Source: Pisaster brevispinus
Taxonomy: Eukaryota; Echinodermata; Asteroidea; Forcipulatida; Asteriidae
NCBI GenBank assembly: GCA_023634235.1
Contig: JAMKCF010000009.1
Coordinates: 5,518,001 to 5,582,000, forward strand
Direction of reading: 5' to 3'
DNA: 64,000 bases
The stretch's first letter is position 1, and every line of letters starts with the position of its first letter. Below, piece by piece: positions 12,901 through 25,099 of this stretch. The notes under the pieces were generated by a model, which saw only the letters and a program-made list of their open reading frames with translations, had not been told where the DNA came from and did no database searches. The position numbers were made by a program, and so were the translations under genes.

Positions 12901-15900
12901 AAACCTCTAGTATTCATTGGGAAGGGGCAAACTTACCAACATCTTGGACAATCTTTTCACCAATTAATAGGAATTATTTTCCAAATGTCAACAAAAAACT
13001 TGTAACTAACTGTAGAATTAGTTCATTGAAAGGAAAGAGGGAATACGCTGTTGGGTCATATCTTGGATAAAGTTTTCAATGTGCAGTAAGGTACAAGAAG
13101 GCACAAGGATTATGACTGTATGACATGCGCAGCGGTTCAGGGGTCATGTTTTTCTATTTCCATATTTCTGAAAGCATTAAATGACAAACCTATTTTGCAG
13201 GACAATTTGGTAACCGGTATAGACTGGTACCCCGCTATCAGCTTAGCCTTACCTGGTTGCTTTTGACTTCCATCAATGCATCCACAATTCTAGTTGCTGG
13301 TAGATTCTACATGAGTTACACATAAAAAAATAATAATTGTCAACTTGTCTACGGGGACAGAAATTGTAAAGTCTTTTGTAAAGTGATGTGTAATCTTATT
13401 CAATTATCCTAGTGATAAATGCAATTTTCTAAAAAAAGCTTTGCACTTACGTGTTTCTTGACAACAAAGTTTTTGACTCCTTCCATAACAAACTGCGAGC
13501 CAGTGCTCATGAGTTTGGAGAACATACTGATGGTCTTGGTGCCCCCTCCTCCGTACTGACTGGGCGCTGTTGTCATCTTAGTGTAGTGTCTGCATCAAAA
13601 CCATCCAGAAATATCAAACATCAGTCAATGACTCAAAACTGAGTTTCCTTGGATCCGAGTTTCCTAAAAAACGATCCTGAATTCACATTGCCTGTGCAAA
13701 TTGCTAACGTGTGCAGTGCTACTAAAAGTGCTAGCATGATTGCGTGCTCAGCTCAGAGGTCTTGTTCCCTACTCATTTGAACGCAGCGAGGGCGCTTTAT
13801 ATAAAGGGCACCACAAGACACTTTATAATTTGGCTTATATGGTGGTGTAACTTTGAACTCAATGTGTTAATTTTACTGTAACTTTTTAGGTGCCACGGCT
13901 TGCACTCAGGGTGACTTATATGAGGCAAACTATGGCATGTTACAGGCATTTCTATATTCACATCATGTACATTGAATCACTCTATTGCAGCCGTGGCCAT
14001 TTCTTTCAGAGAACCAATTTAGCTGGGGAAAACAAAAATGACAATATCAATCGTGGTAAGGCATGCTGCCATTGACAGTGATGCCCAATAAGAACATAAC
14101 TGTGTTTACAGACAGTAAATTTACAGAGGAGAATTTAATAGCACACCGTCTGCCCCTCGGACGCCTGCAGCCAATTTCATCCAGATGATTAAGCTTGCAA
14201 ACTTGATGAGCACAAACAAAATTGTGTGCTGTAGCTGTGTTACATCTTTTACATTGTACGTGAGATTTGGCACCCCGTCATGGGGTACGGTTGAAAGCTA
14301 CTTACTTCCATCTCTTGACGTAGCGCAGCGGAGCTAGATTACATCCTGCAGACTCCAAGGCAACTGAATATTGGTCCAACTCCGCCTGGAAAAATAACGA
14401 AGAAAGAGAAGATGCAGAAACGTGACTCTTTGCCCCAGGGGGTTCATGTGTAGGCAGATATGTTCCTCTGAGGTGGAACCCTGGGTTTGTTTCCAGGATC
14501 AAACTTCTTGTGGAAACATTACCGGCGGCCCGAGTGGAAGCTCAAATTTTGCTGCCCTTCAGGCACTGTCTCTGCCAAAATGGGTAGCTTTGTGGGACTT
14601 GCTTTGTGAGCAGTCAATACTTAGCAGTCTTATGGGAGGTACACACATGACCGAACATTATTCTGGTTTACCACTGAATTATGCATCGATGTAATTCTCG
14701 TCTCTGGAATATGACAAGAGGGGCTCCAATTGAGTTTCGTGTCGCACTCATTTTCATACAGATAAAGTCCTCATGAAAGAAAGGAGAAGGTTTGCAGTCC
14801 CTATAACCTCACATTAAAATGGTGTGAATATCATTTTATGTGGTACTCTTTCAGATTGGAATTTGAAACATGACGCCATCGGACAGCAGAAATAAACGGG
14901 TCTGTACATTCCAAAGAGGAATTTTTGTGCCAGACATAAGCTCAAATTCAATGCCATTTTGATTGAACATCATCAGAATTCAGGAATGAAGTGAACATTC
15001 TGTGCAAAAAAATGTGCAGATCATATATTTAAAATGTGGCGTCATCAAACCCTTTAGATACCATTGTTGCTGAAGGGTATCTACACAGTGGCATTTTGCA
15101 ACACTTTCATGTGAGGTTAGAGCCTTGTAATTATTTTCCCATTTCCGTAAGGACTCTATCGATTGGAAAATGAGTGCATCACAAGACTGAATTTGACCTT
15201 GGAGCCCCTCTTTAATTTAATTTATACGCTACTTTAGACTTGGCACTTTCCAAGTCCTTCAGGGGTATAAAACACTGAAATCTATGGGGACCCCAGGTTT
15301 GAGTCAAACCCAAATTGTATTCGTGAAGGGCAAAATGAAATGAAATTTCCATGAAATATGCTTACAACAAGTGTGGAATTTCAGGTAATCGTAAGCGATT
15401 GGAAAGAAATTGGCAACAAGTTTTGCGTGTTTCAAAAGCTGTCTTTCCTAGAAATGCAAATTGGGAAAATTTATTGTGGAAAGGTCATTCTTTCCAGCCA
15501 TTATTCTTTATGTTTCGTTGAGAAATAAAGTATTCAGAAAGTATTTTCTAGCATGGAGATGTACTAAGGCTTAACAGGCCTTGCAAGACAATAGAAGAAA
15601 GATTGCATGTAAGCACAGTTTTCTTGGTAGGGAAAGCATTGTAGACCAAAATATTCTTTCAAAATAACTTGAAATTTGTGAATTTGTTCTGATGATCAAC
15701 TATACAACATCTTTAAATATTCTACCATGCTGTGTCACGCATTAGCAAACTGGACTCAAGCTCTGGTGTTTCTGATCAGTAGAATGTGGGTTCGAATCCC
15801 GGTTTCGACACTTGTGTCCTGAAGCAAGACACTTAACCATTATTGCTTCGTCCTTTGGATGGGATGTAAAGCCACAGGTCCCATGTGTTGTGTAATGCAC

Positions 15901-18900
15901 GTAAAAGAACCCAGTTACACTTATCGCTAAGAGAAGGGTTTTGCCCCGGTGTTTCTGGCAGTGGGTGCTGAATGCACCTCAGCACCTTGTAAACCATTAG
16001 AAGGTGCTACATAAATCACATTCATAATTTTAAAAGCCTCAAAAACCTGTCTTTAATTTTCCTCTTTGTTCAATTGCCTTGAGTACCTCTTGGAGATATG
16101 CACTTTATAGACTCGGGTATTATTTTGTAATTGATTGATTCTTGTTTTGTTATTACAAACTGAGGCTGGTATAAAACCACTTACATCACTCATGGTGGGG
16201 GTGCAGATGAAGAAGATGACAAACAGCCTCATCTTGTCCTCCGGTGATCCTGCGTCCGGGTCCGTTATCACATCCATCAGGGATTTATCTAGAGACTGTT
16301 TACTCATCAGCTTCTCTTCCAGCTCAAAGTAGACGTCGAGCTTACGTGCCTGGGCCGTACAAAGAGAACACAGGGGCGAGAGTCATTGCTAACAACTAGG
16401 TCTGAAATTAGGATCTAAATTTTAGGAGGTATGTGGAATGGCCTTGGTAGCTCCTGTGTGGAGTGATAGATTTCAAAAGCTGTTTGGGAAAAGTATCCTC
16501 AGTACTAGAGAGGCACAAAGAGCATGATTCCTTTTTTTTCTGAAGAAAATAACAGCTGTTTTTTTTTCACCAGGCAGACATAAAGAGTCTGAATTCTGAT
16601 AATAGTCTGAAATTTCTCAAACTTGGAAGAGAAGCAGCACAATAAGGGATTACTTGTCAGTTGTGTTGTCTAAGAGCACCAGACTCAAGCTCTGGTGTTT
16701 CTGATCAGCAGAGTGTGGGTTTGAGTCCCAGTCGTGGCACTTGTGTCCTTAAGCAAGAAACTTAACCATAATTGCTTTGTCCTTTGGATGGGACATTAAA
16801 CCATAGGTTCCGTGTACTAGGATTGGTAGTGCATGTAAAAGAGCTCGGAACACTTATCGTGGATGAGTAGGGGTTAACCCCGGTGTTTCTGGTTCGCATA
16901 GCAAGCACCCTTGTTTACAGGTGGTTTTTTAGGCTTGCAAACTGCAATGATTAAGATCACTTATGAGGCATCCTTGGTTTCATTACCAAGAATATGTAAT
17001 AATAATAATAATGGTAATTTGTGCTGTTTGAAGCTTTGCCTGTTGTGGGTTATAAGAAGTAACTACATCTAGAAAATCTTGTAGGTACAACCGTGTGTAA
17101 ATCTCCTTTGGAAGGAGTGTTGGCTCTGAGAAGATCTGTTGGTTTTGGTTTTGATATTTTGAACAGTGTACTCTGCTCGTCTACGTACTTGCAACATATT
17201 TCTAGTCAACTGCATTTTTGATGAAAAGTCCTCAAGTTTCCTCTGTGGTTATTATGTGAACAAGCCTTGCACTTAAGTCACTTCCCAGTTCTTGTTTTTT
17301 TACAGAAAACTACACTCATTCTAATCTGCCCGTTGAAAGAATGTATCCTGAAAATAACTGATGAAATGTCATTGAATTATCTTCTCACTGATTCGAGATC
17401 ACAACTTATAAAAGTTAATATTTCTGTTTTCATTGATTTGACAAATTTTTAGGTATTCTGTATTGAGGTCTAATGACTTTTCTCTGATTCTCTATGTCAT
17501 TTTCCATGCGCACTAAGACTTGAATGTAATATTGCGCAAAATAAGAGTCAATCATTGTTAACTGTAAGTAGATACATGTTATGCTTGAAGAAGTTGCTTT
17601 GTAGGCAATGTGTTTTTACCTTGATTTGGTCTAAGAGTGCAGTTGCAATGTTGGTGTGCATGTCGATGGTTTTCTTCTTCTGAAGTAGCTCTGGTAACGA
17701 ACTGAGAACAACAAAAAAACAACAAGAAAGTGAACAGTTAAAAAAATAAACAATTGAATAAAAGTCGATTGCCTCTAAATTGGCAGTAAAAATTGCCTTA
17801 TGGGACAAGGCACTAAGATAGACAGAGATGACACAGCTATTGCTTCAGTCCTCAAATGACGACAACACCTAGTTAGAAAACAAAATAGAGCTGAAGATTT
17901 TCTCATCAATGTCACATACTGCTGATTGACATCGAGATCTCAATCCATCTAAGATAACCTTCAAACCTACAGTTTTACTTTTGGGCGTCTTTTAAGCCCT
18001 GTTCGTACTTCACATGAACACTATACTTTTCTCTGTCTTAGAATCACTCTTGCATTGACTTTGACTTACCTCACCGCTGATGTGAGTTTAGCCGTAGTGT
18101 CAGATAACATGCTGATAGCGCCCTCATCTTCCCCTTCAAGACCCTAGGGTTAAAAAGAAACAATAGTCGCATTTTGACACAATGTGGTCAATCGATCCGC
18201 TTACCTAATAAACACCCCAAAATGCACAGCTCAAAGAGTTTACACTTATTTTAACCTTGAAATGTGATCCTTGATACCTAAATTTACAATTTTCTAACAG
18301 TTATAACGTTAAGAAAAAACTATGTCTGTGGTGGACTTTCAAAATGAAAAATTGTATCAGTCTCCAGTATTTGGGTATGAACAAAGAAAAATTGACTGGA
18401 GCGGGACTTGAACCAACAACCTCCGGAAATGTACCGGCGCTCTACCAACTGAGCTATCCATCCCTATCCAGTCTCCAGTATGTAACATCAAATATAGAAG
18501 CACACCACAAAAAATACTTCCACACAAACTTTACGGGGTTTTGGGTACTCAAACATCTTTTTCGTTTGACTATCATTATCATTTCAAAATTTGTAAGCAG
18601 AAAAAGTAAACTGGTCTCTGCTGGCTTCTTTGAGAAAAAAGAAATTGTATGCGAGACATGTCGTCAGAACTAACTGTGGCCCAGTATCTGAGGACAATAC
18701 ACTGTTGATGTTATGTGAAGAGGAGGTTGGACCTACCATGGCTGCTTTGAGTTTCTTAACTTCATCTTCAGATGCTCTGTAAGTTTCTAACTCGCTCTGT
18801 ACCGCCTCTGCTACCTCTGGGAAGGGGCTGAAGGAGTTTTAAAAAAACAAACAACCATTGTTATAACCGCCTCACCACCTCACCTGTGTAGACCCCTCAT

Positions 18901-21900
18901 ACTGATGTAACACGAGGCTACTGTCTTCTCATGGTCTGCCATTTTTGGGAAGTCAAAAGGCATGTAAAGATATGGTGCGCGTTAACTGCGCATTAACTGT
19001 GCATCCAACTGCATACGCGTTGTCCAATATGCGCACTGCACAGTAGTAACACAAGGGAGAACTAACTTCCCCCAAAAAGAGCAAGATTATGGTGTGGTAA
19101 TATCAAGTGAATTGGGTTGATACTTTTGTCACAACTTGGCTGTTCCAGTCTTGCATGGTTTTGAACACTTTTTAAACACAAAAAGGATCCTTGAATGCAT
19201 TTCAAATAATTATTTTGATCTGATGATGAGAAGTCCTCAAGTATTGTTTATCAATTTTTTTCCTCGTACTCTGTTTTTGGTGTTTCATCATCTATAATAA
19301 ACAAAGTAAATACAAAGTAAATGCTATGCACTATGGGCCTCTTTACCCCACCCTAACAATGATTGTTGTCGACACTTTGATCCTGTTACTCACTTTCCTT
19401 TCTGCGATGACCAGAATTTATCTTGACATGATAAGTCATATGACTTGGTCTTTTTCTTGGGTCGTGACCCCGTGGTGGAGTGACCTACATCTACCGTCTC
19501 CTCAATCACGACTCTGTTCAGCTGGAGATCCTGTTGTAACAATGACACAGAAGGGATTTCAATCTTCAACATTTATATCATAAGGATGTGGGATTGAATC
19601 CCGGTCATGATACTCGTGTCCTTGAGCATGACACTTAACTATAAATGCTTCTCTTCACCCAGGGGTTAATGGGTATCTGTGAGGGCAGAGATGGTTCTTG
19701 TTTTGATTTAGCTTGGTGCGCTACATACTTGGCAGCACAGGTTGTATACTCCCAAGAGAGCTGAGATGGCCAGTGACCAAGGGTAATAATATAGGAGCGC
19801 AATGAGCGTCACTGAGTGACCGATTTGAGTGCTATATGAGAAGCCACTTCTGGTTATTTATGTTTTACCCATACATCAATGTGTATTATCTTATCTTATG
19901 GAGCTGAAACCTGAACACTTGCATTAAAATTGGAATGAGGTCTTCTATAGCACTGGTATCCACAAAAGTGCTCAAGGCGCTTGCTCAAAGTTCCTCTGTG
20001 GATGTCTTCCAATGATTCAAAAGCAAGAAAAGGTGGAAAAGGGGTACTGCATAAAAACAGCAGCAGGTTGAACAGTAATAGAAACTCTTTGGAAATAGAC
20101 ACAACTGGCGACCGGAGTCACATGAGTCAGTGGGTAAACAATGTAAACAAACCAAAGCAAGCAAAGCGCAGCGTACATAGAAAAGCATGGCTGCTTCCCA
20201 CCTTACAGCAGAAGCAGTCGAAATCAGCCATGCACACTGCGCATTGCTCACTTGGTTTGTTAACACGTGACGCCAGTTGCCGATTGTGTCTATTAGGCGA
20301 GTTCATTTAAAAGCTGTGTCTTCAAGGTGGTTTTGGAAATGTCTGCCATAGATAGAGGACACCCAACAAAGATGGGCACAGAAAATTGAGGGTCAAGACC
20401 TGGATCCCAACATACCAGTACATCATGTGCCAGAGCTTGGTAGGTCCAGGTGTGATGAAGTGGAGTTGCTAGATCCAAGTTCCGATCCAGAATCACTAAC
20501 AGCGGTCGCTGGAAACTGTGGATAGGAGTAAAATACCAACATTTGCCTAAAAAGTATTTTGACAATTATTGTGTTGAATATGCTGCTTCCTTGTGTGTTT
20601 GTCAACAAAATGCATTGGTATTCCGAGGTACTATCACAGATGTCCTGTGGTACAGTGGTTAGACTGTAGGACTTGCAATCACAAGGTTGTGGGTTCCAAT
20701 CCTAACCAGCCAACTGCTGATTTCACAATGACTAGATAAGTATTGTCGTCTATAGTTACTGAATCACAATTTGTTGATTTGTGCAATTCATAATAATAGA
20801 GATTAAACCGATAATTGTATGAGAGAGATTGGCTGTTGCCAGCTTGGTGTTTCTATCCCCTTGTGGGAGTTTGCCGAGTTCCCTTGACGGGAAGATCGTC
20901 TAAACAAACAGACATACAATATGGAGAATGCTAAGGGGATTATTGGCCATTCACCTGAACTGTCCTGACTGCATGGAGTCTGTTGTGAAGAGGCTGTTTC
21001 GAGAATCTCGCAGGTTCTCCCGAAGTTTTTTGTCAAGTTTCTGATTGAAAAACAAACAAAATAGAAATTCTTCAACGTTTTCAAATAAAAACTTCATAGA
21101 AACATAGTAGCAAAAACAACACATAGCTCTCTAACTCAAAAATCAACAACAAAACAAAAGCCAAATATTTCCAACCACTTCAATTGTTTTAAGTGTTTTA
21201 TTTTACAACTTAGAGAAAAAAACGAGAGTTCTAAAACAAATTTCTGAAATGAGTAAAACAAAATCTTACCTCAGCCACCATCTCGGCCGCATTTCCCTTT
21301 GGGCATCGGATAATTGGCACAGTGCCCAGAGTTACACAAACAGAGAAGAGACTTGATGTAATAGTGTCCATAATGGCCTCCATCTCTGTGTCCTTCACAC
21401 AGGCATTATTCATACCTAAAGAAAATCAGCGCAACAAACTTGACTTCTTCTCTTTTTTCATTCAAGAGTTTGCGATAGTTTGCCCTGTCCAGGTTTATAC
21501 TGTGCAACAAGAACTAGTATTCCATCTACAGTATTGCTATTTGCTTATAACTTTAAAAAAAAAAAAAAACATAACTAGTAAAAGTAGATTAATTTGTAAT
21601 TTCACTCAAATTAGTGGGTTTATGATCGTTATTTGTCATAATAATACAGGAGAAATAGGAGGCAAAATCAGTTTGCCAGAGAAATTCAGGTGAATTAGGT
21701 GACAGCTTGACCTTCAAACTTCTAGAGTCATTAGACCAGCTTAATTCCAATATAGTTGTGGTTTCAAACATAGTTGTGGATACTAATGCAGTTGTGGAGT
21801 CTAATATAAATGTGGATTCCAAAGCGGTTGTGGATTCTTTTATAATTGTGGAATCCAAAGTGGTTTTGGATTCCAACGTAGTTGTACATTCCAAAGTGGT

Positions 21901-24900
21901 TGTGGATTTCAGTGCAGTTGTGGATTCCAATGTAACTGTGGTTTCCAAGTTGTGGGTTCCAATGCAGTTGTGAATACCTAAAAGACCAAAGTCACCTGTT
22001 TTTTGCCACAAAAAAAATCTTGAGGGGTAACATCAGTAATATTGTTGGTCTTTCAAACACAGCAGTTGCAGCGTTCAATGAGCTATCAAAATTTAGGCTT
22101 ATTTTTGTTCACCCCTAGGTCTTTACTAATTGTTGAAGTGACTTGAGGAATACTCACTGTAGTATGAGATGGCATCTCTGTTCTGATGTCTGACCGTGAA
22201 GAAGAAATCTTCCATGGAGATGAAATTGACGTACTGATCAAAAACCTGGACAATGTACATTAAGAGTTTGTTACACATGATTCAATGATGCAAAAATAAC
22301 AAAACAACAAGTACCGTTTCAAGATAGAAGCAAACCAAAGTTTGACCCAAAAAGGTTTATGGAATCCTGGCAAACACAACTATCATTCTTCTTGTTCAAC
22401 TAGGTTATACACCTCGAACGTACTTAAATTGTAAATTCAACCCTAGTTTTATTTGACTTTGATGGATTTTTACTGCAAACAATAATGTTTTGCACCAGGG
22501 AAGATGTGTACACTAATCTTAACCATAATCCCCTAGTGCCTTTGGGTAGAGATCCCCCTAAATCCTCCAAAATCCTCCACTCTACGGTTACTCAACATCC
22601 AAATGTGTGGACATGTGTAAGATTGGTGTCCCTGTTCCAATGATAAGGAGTACCAAATCCCACAAAGTCAGACAATGTTCTGAATAGGATTTTGGAAGAT
22701 TTGAGAGTGTTGGAGTTAAAGGAGTACATAAACTACTCTGATGTCAAATACTGATAAAAAAGATTCTGGAAAGTTTCTTTTAAGAATGACTGTTAATTAA
22801 GCGTAGATGGCTGTCGCTGTCACTTCAGCAGCGATCGTCAAAAGTGTCTATTTTATGACTCAGTTGGAGACTTACTTTAGATATCTGTGATACATTGTTA
22901 GCTTGGAGTGCGGCACCGGCCAAGTCTTCCAGAAGCTGCCTCGAGATGGCCGAGATGAAATTCAGATAATAAGATTCATACAACTGGCTCTGACAGTCCT
23001 GGGAATGGGATAGGCAAAACAAAATAAGAACACATCTACTCAGTCAAATTAGAAGCATTGCAAGAAGCCTTCGCCCAAAGAGCAAGTCCTGGTAACATTC
23101 TTAGAAGTTACAACATTTGGAAAACTTTGAGTCTTGAGCCAAAATCCTGACACTGCTCACTGATTACAACCTCTGTTCTCTACTCATGTGGCCAATGATA
23201 AAGTTTACAGACTAGATGTGTCAGTAGAAAAACACTGCACATATGTTGGGACCCCTGAAATGAAAGTAACATACCCTGCATATCCGTTGAACGTTCTCCT
23301 CAGTGGGAAGAACAAAATATACAGCTGGAACATCAGGAATGGGGTCACGGTCTGTGTGGAGAAGTCTGAAAATAACACAAATGAATCAGTAATTTTTTCC
23401 CGAATAACATCAGTTAGTTTTTTCTTTTGCCTTTTGGTGGCGTGAGTTGCATTTTTTTTAGCCAACTCAGCCAAGTTTCAGAGCTACTCAGGAAATTTGC
23501 GTAACGAATTGGTTTGGGAGCCAGTCATTGGCCCCCATAAATAGCACTGATCTGACAACACCAAATCCACTGAAATACATCGCCATGTTCTTCTTCATTT
23601 TGACTGACTCAGTACAACCAGCCAAACGTATCTTGTTTGCCATTTGACCAAGCATTTCTGTTCTAAGTTGGGTGTCAGTTGCCAATAGATTTATACAGAC
23701 ACCTGTTAAAATATTCTCCTGGATTAATTTACATTCCATGAAACATAGCACACTCTTTGTTCAACTGATTACCTGCCACTTTGAGGCCTTGAGGCGATTT
23801 TTACAGGTGCCCTTTCCTTTGAAGTAATGCTCATTTTTCTTAGGTCAATGAAAGTTGATTGTCAAGTTTTTCTCAAGCGCCTCCTGCAGGGAATTTCGGC
23901 CCAGCAATATTTTCAAAAATTACAAAACTTATGAGTGCCAAGAAGTACCCTAAATTCAGATGGTAAACTGTTTTCAGTGAAGTCTATTTTTTTCCATACA
24001 TTGAAAACATGCATTCATACACCTTTTGTCAGAACCATTATCTGTTACCACCATTTTGAGATCTTAGAAAACAAACAAAGACAACTTTCCCCGACAAATT
24101 TTCAGGGATTGATTGATGAGAAACTAACAAAAAATTGTCACTGGCCTCACAGAAGTTCGAGGTCTGCATTTCATGATGTCGCAACTTACAAATGCAAAGT
24201 AACTCCCATATCTCTGAGTTCTCGGACGGACAGAATCGGAGAAATAATGTCCTGTCCAAAGCGATCGTAAACCAATATTTTCCATACTGGTTCATTCAGA
24301 CTGCTCTTGGTTACCGGTGCATTGAGGTTCAGCATACGCTTCAGTGAAGCTGTGGACAAAACAATTTCATATCGAAATTAAACCAAATATATGTTTAACA
24401 CAAATTATAACTATTTGTCGGTCAAACTATTTTCTATTGATCCCTTGCACTGTCTGATGTCACATGCAGCCAGAGCCTACTATTGTCCATGGTCTATCAT
24501 TTTGGGAGTCAATAACTCAAATTGTTATGTAAATAGGTCTTTGTAAATAGAGAATCTGACTTCCCAAATGGTACAAACAATGACTTATTGTGTGATAACA
24601 TTAAGTGAAGTCAATATCATTGACTCTATCATGTCTATAGGGGGAATAGAGGTAGAGCAGTCACCAGTGTTGCTGTTTATTTTTAATCTCACTTGTTTTA
24701 TTATTTCCAAAGAAATTAAAACCGCTCACTCAGCCCAATATATTCCCTGTATTTTAATCCATGAGTGGAGATGTACATAGTATAAATATATTATATAATT
24801 TTTTAAGTTATCTGATTATGTTAAAAAATAATTTGCATATTTATTGACAATTGAGAGAAGTCAGAAGGTGATCCATTTTTAATCAGTATTTTATATGTTG

Positions 24901-25099
24901 TCAAACGAAATTGGTTTCTAGATTTTCCACAAGATTAAATCTCTGGAAACCCACATTACACCGAAATATAACTATGTCTTAACAGTAACTTTTCAATCAT
25001 AATAAATATAAGGTTCCTCAGTATATACTGTACTAGGAATTTGGAATAAAATGATTTACCGATCTGTTTGTCACGGATGGTGCTACTGGCAGCCGCCAT
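9979..25099 (-). CDS. SCFD1: SCFD1 (Sly1): SM-family SNARE assembly protein, 20 coding exons
   Basis: The product is a Sec1/Munc18 protein that binds syntaxin-5-type SNAREs and drives ER-Golgi membrane fusion at the cytosolic face. Exons in order: 25099-25060, 24349-24190, 23365-23275, 22998-22876, 22245-22158, 21415-21270, 21040-20955, 20515-20416, 19530-19394, 18827-18737, 18143-18070, 17701-17620, 16349-16185, 14385-14306, 13589-13451, 13306-13253, 12698-12646, 11980-11874, 10751-10684, 10008-9979. The phases close to 637 aa, near the vertebrate length. Recognisable blocks include [17 protein letters not shown] near the N terminus, [19 protein letters not shown] in the middle, [14 protein letters not shown], and [14 protein letters not shown] near the C terminus. 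The start lies in a GCC-rich Kozak-like context (GCCGCCATG read from the other strand is AACATGGCGGC). Exon 18 must use a weak GTCAAT donor to keep frame with exon 19; the stronger-looking GTTGGT just before it breaks phase. The last exon has only nine codons. Introns carry SINEs, MITEs and minisatellites. Confidence 0.95.
10061..10286. repeat. Tandem repeat of about 84 bp, nearly three units, in the last SCFD1 intron
   Basis: Each unit begins TTGAATATGCA(A/G)ATGCATC and continues through AACCACTGGTTGGTTTC to a GGTATAATTACAGCATAA block. The units differ by several bases. The third is cut short by the SINE that starts at 10288. The direct repeats have no spacers, so this is not a CRISPR array. 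Confidence 0.7.
10288..10605 (+). mobile_element. tRNA-derived SINE, family B
   Basis: The head has an A-box-like TGGCCGAGTGG, typical of tRNA-Leu/Ser, and a B-box GGTTCGAGTCC. It is followed by a conserved body (GTCCTTAAGAAAAAAACTTAACC, CGGATGGGACGTAAAG) and a tail TGGATCTCATAATTCAAAAACCTGTC. The same order recurs in several copies in this window. It sits in SCFD1 intron 19, right after the 84-bp tandem repeat. Confidence 0.75.
11111..11302. mobile_element. GGGCCC hairpin MITE, family A, in SCFD1 intron 18
   Basis: The ends are GGGCCAAATTTCATAGAGC and CAACTCTATGAAATTAGGCCC. The interior carries AAGCACAACAAAATTATGC, AAAGTTACCAGCC and the ATTTCTGCTTAGCAG block. It is about 192 bp and close to the family consensus. 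Confidence 0.75.
11336..11640 (+). mobile_element. tRNA-derived SINE, family B, in SCFD1 intron 18
   Basis: The B-box-like GGTGCGAGTCCCGG is followed by AGCAAGACACTTAACCATTG, TCAGATGGAGCGTAAAAG, GTGTGTTGTGTAATGCAC and the tail GGGTCTCATAATTCAAA. The A box is eroded. It lies 34 bp after a family A MITE. Confidence 0.7.
12268..12590 (+). mobile_element. tRNA-derived SINE, body variant 2, in SCFD1 intron 17
   Basis: The B-box-like GAGTTTGAATCCCGG and the shared GAGCAAGACACTTGAC are followed by a different body from the main family: CTTCACCCAGGGGTAAATGG, GTGCGCTACATATTTGGC and GAGCGTCACTGAGTGAC. The same variant occurs at 19577-19860. This points to two SINE subfamilies sharing a head. Confidence 0.7.
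14716..15212. mobile_element. MITE of about 0.5 kb with long terminal inverted repeats, in SCFD1 intron 13
   Basis: The left end AAGAGGGGCTCCAA is the inverse of the right end TTGGAGCCCCTCTT (written here with its last bases near 15212). Similarity continues for about 65 bp through GCACTCATTTTC and AAGTCCT on each side. Inner segments also pair: TAACCTCACAT against ATGTGAGGTTA, and a TGACGCCA/TGGCGTCA pair. It has no open frame of note. It is a fold-back, non-autonomous DNA element. Confidence 0.7.
15740..16060 (+). mobile_element. tRNA-derived SINE, family B, in SCFD1 intron 13
   Basis: The copy has GGTTCGAATCCCGG (B box), GAAGCAAGACACTTAACC, GGATGGGATGTAAAGCC, GTGTGTTGTGTAATGCAC, GTTTCTGGCAGTGG and an AAAGCCTCAAAAACCTGTCT tail. 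It lies in the same orientation as the neighbouring copies and opposite to SCFD1 transcription. It ends about 125 bp before exon 13. Confidence 0.75.
16655..16900 (+). mobile_element. tRNA-derived SINE, family B, 3'-truncated, in SCFD1 intron 12
   Basis: The head includes CACCAGACTCAAGCTCTGG and GGTTTGAGTCCCAG. The body includes AAGCAAGAAACTTAACC and GGATGGGACATTAAACC. The usual tail is missing after the GGTGTTTCTGG block. The copy is more diverged than that at 15740. Confidence 0.65.
18371..18468 (-). mobile_element. tRNA-derived SINE, copy 2 of 3, flanked by a perfect 13-bp target-site duplication
   Basis: On the minus strand the A-box region is TAGCTCAGTTGGTAGAGC and the B box is GGTTCAAGTCC. 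The tail corresponds to GGGTATGAACAAAGAAAAAT on the plus strand. The 13-mer CAGTCTCCAGTAT lies directly on both sides, at 18358-18370 and 18469-18481. The T-stem and acceptor stem do not pair, so this is not a tRNA gene. It lies in SCFD1 intron 10 in the sense direction. Confidence 0.8.
19577..19860 (+). mobile_element. tRNA-derived SINE, body variant 2, in SCFD1 intron 8
   Basis: It has GATTGAATCCCGG followed by GAGCATGACACTTAAC, CTTCACCCAGGGGTTAATGG, GTGCGCTACATACTTGGC and GAGCGTCACTGAGTGAC. These match the copy at 12268-12590 and differ from the other SINE bodies. The 5' head is shortened. Confidence 0.7.
20094..20295. mobile_element. AATAGACACAA fold-back element, diverged copy, in SCFD1 intron 8
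   Basis: The left end AATAGACACAACTGGCGACC is the inverse of the right end GTTGCCGATTGTGTCTATT. Inside, AATGTAAACAAACC pairs with GGTTTGTTAACA, and AAAGCATGGCTGCTTCC marks the centre. A better preserved copy is at 42673-42907 in a seipin intron. It has no coding capacity. Confidence 0.7.
20635..20795 (+). mobile_element. tRNA-like SINE of a third kind, in SCFD1 intron 7
   Basis: There is an A-box-like TGGTACAGTGGTTAGAC and a B-box-like GGGTTCCAATCC about 35 bases apart, followed by unrelated AT-rich sequence. It lacks the GAGCAAGACACTT body of the other SINEs. The acceptor stem does not close, so a tRNA gene is unlikely. Confidence 0.5.
21715..21975. repeat. Minisatellite of about 24 bp, roughly 11 units, in SCFD1 intron 5
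   Basis: Degenerate units are built on GTAGTTGTGGATTCCAA. The unit length is a multiple of three and stop codons are absent, so the array is open on both strands. It yields V-V-D-S-like repeats on the plus strand and T-T-L-E-S-T-like repeats on the minus strand. It lies between exons 5 and 6 and nothing suggests that it is translated. Confidence 0.75.

Noticed and set aside
19981..20310. Plus- and minus-strand frames of about 90-109 codons
   Set aside because: They fall inside a fold-back transposon copy, whose arms explain open frames on both strands.
21589..22011. Minus-strand Thr/Ser-rich frame resembling a mucin
   Set aside because: It is created by the 24-bp minisatellite and is crossed by SCFD1 splicing.
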